Positions 54,535 to 62,588 of a stretch of DNA of 64,000 nt are shown here, in pieces. The notes below the pieces were generated by a model. It saw only the letters and a program-made list of their open reading frames with translations. It was not told the origin of the DNA and searched no databases. A program made the translations under genes and the position numbers. This stretch comes from Flavobacteriaceae bacterium (GTDB lineage Bacteria; Bacteroidota; Bacteroidia; Flavobacteriales; Flavobacteriaceae), in the NCBI GenBank assembly GCA_002746415.1, contig NVXD01000002.1:214405-278404 (forward strand). The letters run 5' to 3'. Every line of letters begins with the position of its first letter. The stretch's first letter is position 1.

Positions 54535-56157
54535 ATGGAAACTTCGTTAGTCTACATATTAAAAACATCTGGGGTGCTTTTTGTTTTTTTTGCACTCTAT
54601 CAGATTGCCCTTAGAAAAGTAACTTTTTTTAACTGGAACAGGCATTTTTTACTGGCCGGACTAGTATCCTCCTTCCTATTTCCTTTTGTATATATTACTA
54701 AATATAGTGCTGTAGCCGCAATTGCAAGTACCAGTCTAAGTACTATAACGAATATGAATATAAGCGCAACAGTCCAAGAAAGCCCATTTAATTGGTTGCA
54801 ATTCTTATTCATAATCTATAGTATTGGAGCATTCGTATTGACCATTAAGTTTTTGGTGCAACTATTATCACTACGGAAAATAATTGTTGAAAATGAATCA
54901 AAAAAAGTTGGGAATTATATCTATGTGGAAACCTCAAGAAAGATAACCCCATTTTCTTTTTTTAAATATATTGTCTATAATCCGGCTTTGTACAGCGACT
55001 CAGAGCTTAAAGCTATCATACAACATGAAAAAGTACACAGTTCCCAATGGCATTCTATTGACATTTTAATTGCACACCTAACAACAATCGTATTATGGAT
55101 CAATCCAGTGGCTTGGTTCTATAAAAAAAGTATGCAACAGAATATAGAGTTTTTAGCAGATGACTGTGCTACCCAAAATATGCCCTCTATAAAATCGTAC
55201 CAGTATGCTTTAGTAAAAAATTCTGGCAATCAATTTTGCACAGCAATCACAAATAATTTTTATAATTCATTAATTAAAAAACGAATCGTCATGTTACAAA
55301 AATCAAAATCAAGTAAGAATAATTTATGGAAATATAGTTTAGTAGTGCCTTTACTGATAGCTTTTGTCTTTCTATTTAACACCAAAGTGGTTGCGTTAGA
55401 TGCAAACACGAAAAATATCACCCTTAAAAAGACTGAATTAATCATCACTAAAAACACTACTAATGCTGAATTGGAAACAATGAAAAAGGAATTAGGTAAG
55501 GATGATATTGACTTCTCTTATACCGTTGTTCATAATGACAATAAAGAAATTATAAACATTTCCATTCATATTAATGCAGGCAAACATAATGGCTCCTTTA
55601 GCACGGAATCAGATACACCCATAAAAGCAATACACATTTCTATTGATAAAAATCAAAATATAGCTATAGGTAATGTAGATGTAGACCATGATGTTCATGT
55701 TAGCATTCATAAAGACCATGATATTCATATAGACCATGATGGTGATAAAAACGTCACCGTTTTAATAAAAGAAGATGTAAATGGTAAAAAGGTCGTTATA
55801 GTCGACGGTAAAGAGATGACCATGGATGAGTTCAATAAAATGGATAAGAACCACGCAAAAATAATAGAATCTATACACGGTGGAGACCACAATATCATTA
55901 TTAGAAAGTCGGACAATAACAAGCCTGTTGATCCTCTAGGTCATGAAGGCAATAAATTAATTATCCATACCGGTGATGGCAAAGGGGATCCCCTTTTCAT
56001 TGTTGACGGAAAAGAGGTTAAAAGTAATAAGGTCGAAAAATTAAATCCAGATGGCATTGAATCCATTGATGTATTGAAAGGTGAAAGTGCTGAAAAGAAA
56101 TACGGTAAAAAAGGTAAAAACGGCGTGATAGAAATCACCACCAAAAAGAAGCAGTAG
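54535..56157 (+). CDS. BlaR1-like M56 membrane peptidase with SusC-plug-like C-terminus
   Basis: A 540-residue sensor peptidase. Helices at about 5-25, 36-55, 87-110 and 265-285 surround a cytoplasmic zinc peptidase motif HEKVH (164-168) with the third ligand probably in NIEFLADDCA. Instead of a penicillin-binding sensor domain, the extracytoplasmic part has a His/Asp-rich stretch (VDVDHDVHVSIHKDHDIHID, 381-400). It also has two VDGKE-type repeats (423-427 and 490-494), the second continuing to IESIDVLKG...KKYGKKGKNGVIEITTK, which resembles a TonB-receptor plug. It probably senses an outer signal and inactivates the BlaI-like repressor. Confidence 0.88.
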   Translation: METSLVYILKTSGVLFVFFALYQIALRKVTFFNWNRHFLLAGLVSSFLFPFVYITKYSAVAAIASTSLSTITNMNISATVQESPFNWLQFLFIIYSIGAFVLTIKFLVQLLSLRKIIVENESKKVGNYIYVETSRKITPFSFFKYIVYNPALYSDSELKAIIQHEKVHSSQWHSIDILIAHLTTIVLWINPVAWFYKKSMQQNIEFLADDCATQNMPSIKSYQYALVKNSGNQFCTAITNNFYNSLIKKRIVMLQKSKSSKNNLWKYSLVVPLLIAFVFLFNTKVVALDANTKNITLKKTELIITKNTTNAELETMKKELGKDDIDFSYTVVHNDNKEIINISIHINAGKHNGSFSTESDTPIKAIHISIDKNQNIAIGNVDVDHDVHVSIHKDHDIHIDHDGDKNVTVLIKEDVNGKKVVIVDGKEMTMDEFNKMDKNHAKIIESIHGGDHNIIIRKSDNNKPVDPLGHEGNKLIIHTGDGKGDPLFIVDGKEVKSNKVEKLNPDGIESIDVLKGESAEKKYGKKGKNGVIEITTKKKQ

Positions 56158-56182
56158 GCATTAAAAAACACTTAAAATTATT

Positions 56183-56212
56183 AAAAACCGACTTGTAAAA
56201 AGGTCGGTTTTT
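56183..56212 (+). terminator. Terminator after the M56 gene
   Basis: A 10-bp stem (AAAAACCGAC / GTCGGTTTTT) followed by a T-run, 25 bases after the stop codon. Confidence 0.88.
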
Positions 56213-56538
56213 TTTATGCGATAAATAATGAAAACGCAAGAATGAGGGTTTTTTGTAATGAAACCTCCCTTGGTTTTAAAAAAACGCCTAAAAAACCCCC
56301 TACAATTGTTTCAAATTGTAATTATTTATGAATTTACACTTATAGATTAATACATTTTTGAAGAGAAGATATTTCAATTTATAATCATTGTTATTTTTTT
56401 AGTTCCAATTTTGCATTCAATTGTATTAAATCGTGCCTAATTATTTGGAAGTGTATATGTTAAGTATATATATTCATAATTCAAGTATTATTTCAGCGAT
56501 GAGAAATACAATTTTATTAACCTTAAAAACTTTAAAAA

Positions 56539-56598
56539 ATGATAACAATAGCCAAGATTCTTATTTTCCTTATTATATCAATCATTATCAACTTTTAG
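56539..56598 (+). CDS. Very small hydrophobic ORF (19 aa)
   Basis: Starts ATG and encodes 19 residues, nearly all Ile/Leu/Phe (MITIAKILIFLIISIIINF). It sits 11 bases before the double-glycine peptide ORF. It may be a leader or a tiny membrane peptide, or chance. The 300 bases before it show no gene. Confidence 0.3.
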   Translation: MITIAKILIFLIISIIINF

Positions 56599-56609
56599 AA
56601 TAAACAAGC

Positions 56610-56747
56610 ATGCAATCATTCATTAGTCAACACGAGTCTTACCCATTAAAAAGTTCAAAAGGGAGTTTTAAACCCTATAGACTTGGTTCCCTTAAAATTA
56701 TTATTAAAGGTGGTGGTTCAACATCATCTCATGGTCATTTGCTCTAA
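56610..56747 (+). CDS. Orphan 45-aa peptide with double-glycine-like leader
   Basis: A 45-residue ORF ending LGSLKIIIKGGGSTSSHGHLL. A hydrophobic residue at -4 before a Gly-Gly and a short Ser/His/Gly tail recall secreted or ribosomally modified peptides with C39-type cleavage sites. There is no transporter, peptidase or maturase next to it. A dedicated terminator 62 bases downstream supports a transcript. The call is tentative. Confidence 0.4.
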   Translation: MQSFISQHESYPLKSSKGSFKPYRLGSLKIIIKGGGSTSSHGHLL

Positions 56748-56808
56748 ATATTACCTCTTATATTCTTAATAAAAATGATAGAAAGAAACCCTAATAAGTA
56801 TTCAAAAC

Positions 56809-56834
56809 AAAGCTCGACCAAAAGGTCAAGCTTT
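56809..56834 (+). terminator. Terminator after the small-peptide unit
   Basis: An 11-bp stem with one mismatch (AAAGCTCGACC / GGTCAAGCTTT, loop AAAA) and T-rich trailer. Confidence 0.65.
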
Positions 56835-56863
56835 ATTTTATACTTTTGTTAAAAATCTATCCC

Positions 56864-57016
56864 TTGAAAAAAGCAATTTTTAAAGCCCTGGCTAAATTCA
56901 ATAGCATACTTCTCCCAAGCTTCTCAAAGAAAAGATTGGACCTCTCCAAAGCATCAAAATTTCAGATGATACTAATTGCTTGGAGATACTATGTTACTAC
57001 CAATGCTTTAGATTAA
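56864..57016 (+). CDS. Conserved 50-aa basic protein (often labelled SsrA-binding), TTG start
   Basis: A 50-residue ORF with a TTG start: MKKAIFKALAKFN...LPSFSKKRLDLSKASKFQMILIAWRYYVTTNALD. I recall near-identical small flavobacterial proteins annotated as SsrA-binding protein, although it is far shorter than SmpB and shows no OB fold. It has a basic amphipathic N-terminus and a hydrophobic core. It converges on apt with a 4-base overlap. Confidence 0.7.
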   Translation: MKKAIFKALAKFNSILLPSFSKKRLDLSKASKFQMILIAWRYYVTTNALD

Positions 57017-57525
57017 TAATGCATTAAAGATTTAATAGGGTACTCTTTTATTAGCTCATCACCCTTAAGAAAATCCAGCGTTATTAAAAAATTACATTGT
57101 ACAATTTCTCCTCCTAATTTCTCTACCAATTTACAAACAGCACTAGAGGTTCCTCCAGTGGCCAGCACATCATCATGTATAAGCACCTTCTCCCCTTTTA
57201 AAATACCATCTGCATGCATTTCTAAGGTATCTTCTCCGTACTCCAAAGAATAGGTTTGTGATATCTTATTAAAAGGTAGTTTACCAGCCTTACGGACAGG
57301 TACAAATCCTGCATTTAATTGCGTTGCCAACCAAGGGGCAAAGAAAAAACCGCGACTCTCCATACCCACAACCTTGTCAACCTTTTGGTCTCCTACAAAC
57401 TTTAACAACTCATCTGCAGCGGATTTTAAAGCAAAATTGCTTTGCAATAATGGCGTAATGTCTTTAAATACAATACCTTTTCTTGGGAAGTCGGCAACAT
57501 CCCGAATATACTTTTTAAAATCCAT
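57013..57525 (-). CDS. apt: Adenine phosphoribosyltransferase
   Basis: A 170-residue type I PRTase: RDVADFPRKGIVFKDITPLL at the start, GMESRGFFFAPWLA, and the PRPP motif VLIHDDVLATGGTS. It salvages adenine to AMP. It lies 74 bases from the tRNA-Arg gene. Confidence 0.95.
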   Translation of the reverse strand: MDFKKYIRDVADFPRKGIVFKDITPLLQSNFALKSAADELLKFVGDQKVDKVVGMESRGFFFAPWLATQLNAGFVPVRKAGKLPFNKISQTYSLEYGEDTLEMHADGILKGEKVLIHDDVLATGGTSSAVCKLVEKLGGEIVQCNFLITLDFLKGDELIKEYPIKSLMHY

Positions 57526-57599
57526 ATTATTTTAGTTGCAGTTATTTTGTGTTAAATTTAAAAAGAAATATATTTGCAGCCTGTTAAAAACAGAATTAA

Positions 57600-57673
57600 G
57601 GCCTCGTGGCGCAACTGAATAGCGCACTTGATTACGGCTCAAGAGGTTACAAGTTTGAATCTTGTCGAGGTCA
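57600..57673 (+). tRNA. tRNA-Arg(ACG)
   Basis: A 74-base cloverleaf. The acceptor is GGCCTCG / CGAGGTC with one G-U pair and discriminator A. The D arm is GCGC...GCGC, the anticodon stem CTTGA/TCAAG around loop TTACGGC (anticodon ACG), and the T arm ACAAG/CTTGT with loop TTTGAAT. CCA is not encoded. It decodes CGU-type codons after inosine editing. It is the likely integration site of the element that follows. Confidence 0.93.
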
Positions 57674-57697
57674 CTTTTAAAACTTGTAAAAAGTTTC

Positions 57698-57731
57698 AAA
57701 ACCATGCAAATCCTATGATTTGCGTGGTTTT
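57698..57731 (+). terminator. Hairpin after tRNA-Arg
   Basis: A 15-bp stem with one G-T pair (around AACCATGCAAATC / GATTTGCGTGGTT), loop CTAT, then TATTGTTTTT. It probably ends the tRNA transcript. Confidence 0.75.
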
Positions 57732-57783
57732 ATTGTTTTTGGGCAATCATTTAAATTGATATGTTTTGATATTAAATGATTGC

Positions 57784-57827
57784 AAACCGTCAACAATAAA
57801 TTAAACCGTCAACATTGTTGACGATTT
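57784..57827 (+). repeat. Three copies of AAACCGTCAACA-type repeat in the putative attL
   Basis: Direct copies at 57784-57796 and 57803-57815 and an inverted copy at 57815-57827. The last two form a dyad around GTCAACATTGTTGAC. Their place between the tRNA and int, 80-130 bases before the integrase gene, suggests integrase or excisionase binding sites. Confidence 0.55.
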
Positions 57828-57909
57828 GATTTGTGATTTATATAGAATACTCAGTATAGTTGATTAGGCTTTCGTCTTACTAAATGTTTAATTTAAAAAG
57901 ACAACAACT

Positions 57910-59133
57910 ATGAGGTCATCAAACACATTTTCAATCCTATTTTGGGCATACACTTCACGTGCCAAAAATAATTTAACAGGCATTTATGCCAGAATAACTG
58001 TAAACGGGAAAAAAGTCAATATCAGCTTAAAACACAAAGCTGATATACGGACATGGGATCCAAATAAACAACGAGCAAAAGGAAAAAGTGAAGCAGCACG
58101 AATACTTAATCAATACCTAGACCAAGTTCATTCCCAACTGGTACAATCCTACCAAGACTTAAAATTCAAAGGGCATTTGATTACTGCTGAATTAATAAAA
58201 GCAGACTATACTGGGGAAGGTAAAAATGCAAAGTCGCTTCAAAACCTTCTTGAATATCATACTGAGAAAAGCAAAAGTATATTAGCTAAAGGCACATTAA
58301 GAAATTTTGGAGTAACAGAAGGCTACATTAACAAGTACTTGACCAACAAACTAAATACTACTGACATTTACTTAAAAGAATTGGATTATAAATTCATCTG
58401 TGACTTTTCTGTTTTTTTACGCTGCTTTTGGCCAAAAGGGCATCCTAAAGCTATGAGTAATAATACAGTTATGAAACATATTCAAAGGTTCAGGAAAATT
58501 GTAACGCTAGGTTATCACATCGAATGGATGGATAGAGATCCTTTTGTGAGATGGAAACCAACTTATGAAAAAAGAGAACGATTATTTTTGACTGAAAATG
58601 AACTATCAAATATTGAAACCTATCATTTTCCTATAGAACGATTAGAAAGGGTACGAGATTTATTTATTTTCAGCTGTTATACAGGCATTGCTTATATAGA
58701 CATTATGAAGTTATCTAATGAAAATATTCTTAAGGGTATTGATGGTAATGATTGGATATTCACTAATCGGCAAAAAACGAAATCTCCAGTAAAAATACCT
58801 TTGCTAGCAAAATCACAAGAACTTATTAATAAGTACCATAATCATCCAATGACCCAAATAACGGAAACCTTATTCCCTGTCATTACTAATGAGAAAGTAA
58901 ATTTTTATTTAAAAGAAATTGCTGAAGCTTGTGGATTAAAAAAGAATCTTACTTTTCATATGGCTCGTCACACATTTGCAACTACAGTAACTCTAAGTAA
59001 TGGCGTTCCTATAGAAACCGTTTCTAAACTTTTAGGTCATTCCAAGATTGCTTCTACACAAATTTATGCTAGGGTTGTAGAACAAAAAGTGAGTGAGGAT
59101 ATGGCTGCTTTAAAAATGAAACTTAAAAGTTAA
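57910..59133 (+). CDS. Tyrosine recombinase (Bacteroidota element integrase)
   Basis: A 407-residue integrase: N-terminal arm-binding domain (about 1-95), core-binding SAM-like domain (about 105-205) and catalytic domain (about 215-405). Box II reads HMARHTFATT with H-x-x-R-H, then LLGHSKIASTQIYARV with the His and the nucleophile Tyr. In box I the canonical Arg is replaced (CYTGIAYIDI), as is known for IntDOT-like integrases. It catalyses integration and excision of the element. Confidence 0.92.
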   Translation: MRSSNTFSILFWAYTSRAKNNLTGIYARITVNGKKVNISLKHKADIRTWDPNKQRAKGKSEAARILNQYLDQVHSQLVQSYQDLKFKGHLITAELIKADYTGEGKNAKSLQNLLEYHTEKSKSILAKGTLRNFGVTEGYINKYLTNKLNTTDIYLKELDYKFICDFSVFLRCFWPKGHPKAMSNNTVMKHIQRFRKIVTLGYHIEWMDRDPFVRWKPTYEKRERLFLTENELSNIETYHFPIERLERVRDLFIFSCYTGIAYIDIMKLSNENILKGIDGNDWIFTNRQKTKSPVKIPLLAKSQELINKYHNHPMTQITETLFPVITNEKVNFYLKEIAEACGLKKNLTFHMARHTFATTVTLSNGVPIETVSKLLGHSKIASTQIYARVVEQKVSEDMAALKMKLKS

Positions 59134-59314
59134 GTCTAACAAAATTAACATGTACTCCCAAACGTTATAAAACTACCAATTAACACAATTTAAGGCATAA
59201 TTATTGTAAGATTTATCTATCTAGTAATGCTTTTGCTATTTAGGCCATTTTATCCCAAATAATCAGTACAGAACTATAAGAAACACTAATCATTATTCTG
59301 TAAAGGGGATATCT

Positions 59315-60148
59315 ATGGATTTAAATTTACTATCACACCAACTTTCAGAGCAACTAAATTCACTTAACCAAAATTTGGAAAAAGGCACAAAAGAAACCAA
59401 TACCTCAATTGTTTTATGTAGAAAACTTCTTACTGTTTTCCATAATAATATTGCATCCAATAAATTTTCTTCAACCAAGAACGAAATAGAGTTTTTTAAA
59501 ACCATTAAGCAAGTACCATTACATAATTTAATCTACTATTCAGAAGTTCGCTCATTTGAATTGCATTATCCACGGGCTAATAGAGAGAAACAAGAATCCT
59601 ATATACGGCAGCGAATGGATAAAACAAACCGGTTTTTCATTTACAATATTGATTTTGTTGAATATGTAGAAATGGGCAATACTTATTTTGACGAACAGTA
59701 TTATACTCGAAAATATTTTAATGAACAGATTATTACCCATACCAAATTTTATTATTTACATCCTAATTTTAATACAAGCCATGATATGCTACTTGCAAAA
59801 CTAAAAGCATACCAAAGACTTATCACCTATTTTTATGGCAAATTAAATTTGTTAGAAAATTCTAATTTTCACGCTAATCAAGCTAATGGCAAACTTCAAT
59901 GGACATCTTCAAAAGTAGCTTTAACTGAATTGGTTTATGCTTTATACCATAGTGGCGCTATAAACAAAGGGAATGTAGATATTAAAGAAATTGCCACAGC
60001 ACTTCAACATACCTTCAACTTTGAATTAGGAGATTATTACCGCACCTATACAGAAATACGTTCTCGAAAAAAAAGCAAAGCTAAATTTATGGATGAACTA
60101 TCTAATTCATTGTCCACCAAGCTAAATTCAGATGATGGATTAAAATGA
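59315..60148 (+). CDS. RteC-family element regulator
   Basis: A 277-residue protein matching RteC (PF09357-type): the C-terminal block KLQWTSSKVALTELVYALYHSGAINKG...IKEIATALQHTFNFELGDYYRTYTEIRSRKK is diagnostic. In CTnDOT RteC controls excision-gene expression. Here it may switch on excision of the element. Confidence 0.88.
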   Translation: MDLNLLSHQLSEQLNSLNQNLEKGTKETNTSIVLCRKLLTVFHNNIASNKFSSTKNEIEFFKTIKQVPLHNLIYYSEVRSFELHYPRANREKQESYIRQRMDKTNRFFIYNIDFVEYVEMGNTYFDEQYYTRKYFNEQIITHTKFYYLHPNFNTSHDMLLAKLKAYQRLITYFYGKLNLLENSNFHANQANGKLQWTSSKVALTELVYALYHSGAINKGNVDIKEIATALQHTFNFELGDYYRTYTEIRSRKKSKAKFMDELSNSLSTKLNSDDGLK

Positions 60149-60154
60149 TTTTTT

Positions 60155-60305
60155 ACCCAAGTTGGGTATAACTGGGGTATTTTAAAAAAAACTAATATTT
60201 GTTATAATTCGACATGACTTAAAGATTCAATTACTCACTTCGGGATACTAAATAGCAGTAAAATTCACTAGAATTAAAGATGTTAAATTTTCACCCAACT
60301 TGGGT
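60155..60305 (+). promoter_or_regulatory. Pair of ACCCAA-S-TTGGGT palindromes
   Basis: Two 13-base palindromes, ACCCAAGTTGGGT (60155-60167) and ACCCAACTTGGGT (60293-60305), 138 bp apart between rteC and the HTH gene. They differ only in the central base. They could be binding sites for RteC or the HTH protein. The first starts 7 bases after the rteC stop. The rest of this 281-base gap shows no gene. Confidence 0.5.
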
Positions 60306-60429
60306 TAGCCTTGTGAAAAACTTCTATCAAAATCCATCAAATTTGTGGAACGAAAGTCAAATCAAGTTAGGGGCTATCAATTAAAAAAGACAAACTATGG
60401 TAGTCCCTTTCTATTAAAAACAGAACAGT

Positions 60430-60708
60430 ATGCCCACAAGTATTATTACTACAGATGATCTTCGAGATTTTAAAATGGAACTTCTGGCAGATTTTAAAAA
60501 ATTATTAGCAAAACAGCACAAAGGAACAATAAAAAAGTACCTAAAATCTTCTGAAATAATGGAGCTGTTACAAATAAGCCCTGGAACATTACAAAACCTT
60601 AGAATCAATGGAACACTTCCATACACAAAAGTAGGTGGCATTATTTTCTATGACTCGGAAGATATTCAAAAAGTAATGGATGATAACCGTGTCCACAATA
60701 CCTTCTAG
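60430..60708 (+). CDS. Helix-turn-helix (excisionase-like) protein
   Basis: A 92-residue protein with a MerR/HTH_17-type DNA-binding domain (residues about 38-85: LKSSEIMELLQISPGTLQNLRINGTLPYTKVGGIIFYDSEDIQKVM). Such genes sit downstream of rteC and int in Bacteroidota elements and act as excisionase or regulator. The preceding residues are a helical extension. Confidence 0.85.
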   Translation: MPTSIITTDDLRDFKMELLADFKKLLAKQHKGTIKKYLKSSEIMELLQISPGTLQNLRINGTLPYTKVGGIIFYDSEDIQKVMDDNRVHNTF

Positions 60709-60710
60709 TT

Positions 60711-61364
60711 GTGCACATAAATTACATTAGACACCTTAATTCCGTCTTTCAACAATTTTCTAAAGATTCCCGATTGAATCCTACACACGTAAGCCTATAC
60801 ATGGCATTGTTTCAGTATTGGAATATTAATCGCTTTCCCGAAGTTTTCTTTATAAACCGTGAAGAAGTAATGCAGATGGCTAAAATAGGCTCTAAAGCAA
60901 CCTATCACCGTTGTTTGAGGAATCTAGATGACTGGAAATACATTCTTTATTTACCATCCCATAACCCATATAAAGGCAGCCAAATTAAGATGCTCATTTT
61001 TAGTACAACTTCTGAACAAGTGATGAACAAGCCTGAAACAGCTAATGAACAAGCATTGGTATCTAATACAAACCTTTTTAAACAAATAACAAACAAGAAG
61101 AAACCTAAGCTACCAAAAAATAAAATTGATGTTATTGACTTTTTTAAAAACAAAAAATGGCCAGCTAGCGAGGCTTTAAAATTCTATAATCACTACGAAG
61201 GCATTGGATGGAAACTAGGCGGTAAAATTAAAATTGAAAATTGGCAAGCTACTGCTGAAAACTGGATGCTAAAAGCAAACGAAATTGAAACTTTAAAAAA
61301 AGTGCCTCAAAATGCGGACAACCTACAAACCTGTAAAGTAAAAGATTATGATCAACCCCTCTAA
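60711..61364 (+). CDS. Element replication/primosome-like protein, winged-helix
   Basis: A 217-residue protein with a GTG start two bases after the HTH stop. The N-terminal half is winged-helix-like (HVSLYMALFQYWNINRFPEVFFINREEVMQMAKIGSKATYHRCLRNLDDWKYI). The C-terminal IDFFKNKKWPASEALKFYNHYEGIGWKLGGK...ENWQATAENWM resembles phage replisome-organiser tails. It is followed by a DnaC-like loader, so it may help load helicase at an element origin. A later in-frame ATG (codon 31) would delete the first part of the domain. Confidence 0.65.
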   Translation: MHINYIRHLNSVFQQFSKDSRLNPTHVSLYMALFQYWNINRFPEVFFINREEVMQMAKIGSKATYHRCLRNLDDWKYILYLPSHNPYKGSQIKMLIFSTTSEQVMNKPETANEQALVSNTNLFKQITNKKKPKLPKNKIDVIDFFKNKKWPASEALKFYNHYEGIGWKLGGKIKIENWQATAENWMLKANEIETLKKVPQNADNLQTCKVKDYDQPL

Positions 61365-62004
61365 AATAAAAGATGGAGGTATTGAATATTCGCTGGGTAA
61401 ATTTGATGGGCAGCAAATTGTTTATGATTTTCCTAAAATCCTTACTTACCTCAATGCAAAAGGAAAGCTTCTTTTTGGTAAACATTTTAAAATTTATGAA
61501 GAAGACCATGAAATGGTTCTTAAACTCTGCAACTATTTTATCAATGATAAAGAAAATTGCAAAAAGCATGGTATTGACCCTGATAAAGGGCTTCTCATTT
61601 CTGGACCTGTTGGTTGTGGCAAAACTAGTTTGATGAAGCTAATGAAACATATAGTGCCCCATCAAAGACCTTATTTGGTAATTCCATCACGGAACATTGT
61701 TTTTGCTTTTAACCACCTTGGTTACAAAACCATTGAAGATTATGGCAATACTCAATTCTTTTGCTTTGATGATTTAGGTGTTGAACCTATTGGTAGGCAT
61801 TATGGCAAGGATTGCAATGTAATGGGTGAAATCATTTTATCTCGTTATGAGCTTTTTCTTGAAACCAAAATAAACACGCATGCTACCACCAATCTAAATG
61901 CTGAAGAGCTAGAAGAGCGTTATGGTAATCGAGTGCGTTCTCGGATGAGACAGTTGTTTAATTTGATTGCTTTTGATAAGACCAGTTTGGATAAGCGATG
62001 CTGA
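61348..62004 (+). CDS. DnaC-like AAA+ ATPase (helicase loader type)
   Basis: A 218-residue ATPase: Walker A GPVGCGKT (86-93), Walker B FFCFDDLGVE (about 131-140), and the late segment NLNAEELEERYGNRVRSRMRQLFNLI with sensor/arginine features of the DnaC/IstB group. It overlaps the previous gene by 17 bases. It likely works with that protein in element replication. Confidence 0.82.
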   Translation: MINPSKIKDGGIEYSLGKFDGQQIVYDFPKILTYLNAKGKLLFGKHFKIYEEDHEMVLKLCNYFINDKENCKKHGIDPDKGLLISGPVGCGKTSLMKLMKHIVPHQRPYLVIPSRNIVFAFNHLGYKTIEDYGNTQFFCFDDLGVEPIGRHYGKDCNVMGEIILSRYELFLETKINTHATTNLNAEELEERYGNRVRSRMRQLFNLIAFDKTSLDKRC

Positions 62005-62037
62005 AAATTCATCCTTTATTTGAACTATTAAAAATAG

Positions 62038-62235
62038 CTAAACAATATTTCGAATCAAATTGAAGATGGAAATTACAGAGATAACAACCCCGATTATTAT
62101 AGTTAGAGTGGCAATTCCATATAGTGTTCCAGGTTCATTATCTATTGATTTTAAATTTTCATTAAAATAAGAATACATTCTAAAGCCTATAATTATCATA
62201 ACTATTCCAAAAATTAGATATGAAATTTCACTCAT
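62038..62235 (-). CDS. Small two-helix membrane protein, element cargo
   Basis: A 65-residue protein with helices at about 5-22 and 39-62. No family recognised. It starts 7 bases after one of the spacer repeats. Confidence 0.5.
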   Translation of the reverse strand: MSEISYLIFGIVMIIIGFRMYSYFNENLKSIDNEPGTLYGIATLTIIIGVVISVISIFNLIRNIV

Positions 62236-62274
62236 TTTTAGAATCCTTTATTTGAACTTTTAATTATAATTTGT

Positions 62275-62583
62275 TCATTTATTCTTTTGTGATTCTTTCC
62301 AGTTTTCCATTTTAACTTTCAAATCAGAAACAAGACCTATTTTGGATTTACCATCCATTGTTAAGGAAAAAGTCACCTTTCTCAATTCTTCTTCGGTAAA
62401 ACCTTTGGTTAATCTTCTAACATCTGTTTCAAAGGCATCAATTACAGTTTTTTTGTTCTGTATAAAAAGTTGATTTTCTCTTATTTCTAGCTTAATTAGC
62501 TGATTGGAAGAAGAACAACTTACTATGAACATTGAAATTATTAATGCATTAAGTATCCTTCTCATTTGGTGAGGGATTTTCAT
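62275..62583 (-). CDS. Small lipoprotein, element cargo
   Basis: A 102-residue protein with a lipoprotein signal (Cys in FIVSC). A second ATG at codon 7 could also serve. The mature part (VIDAFETDVRRLTKGFTEEELRKVTFSLTMDGKSKIGLVSDLKVKM) resembles the C-terminal half of ExbD/TolR proteins, but too weakly to name it. A spacer repeat abuts its start. Confidence 0.55.
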   Translation of the reverse strand: MKIPHQMRRILNALIISMFIVSCSSSNQLIKLEIRENQLFIQNKKTVIDAFETDVRRLTKGFTEEELRKVTFSLTMDGKSKIGLVSDLKVKMENWKESQKNK

Positions 62584-62588
62584 ATCGT

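Noticed and set aside
62010..62012. Minus-strand ORF of 30 codons starting at the spacer repeat next to the dnaC-like gene
   Set aside because: It lies wholly inside the dnaC-like coding region on the other strand and has no recognisable feature.
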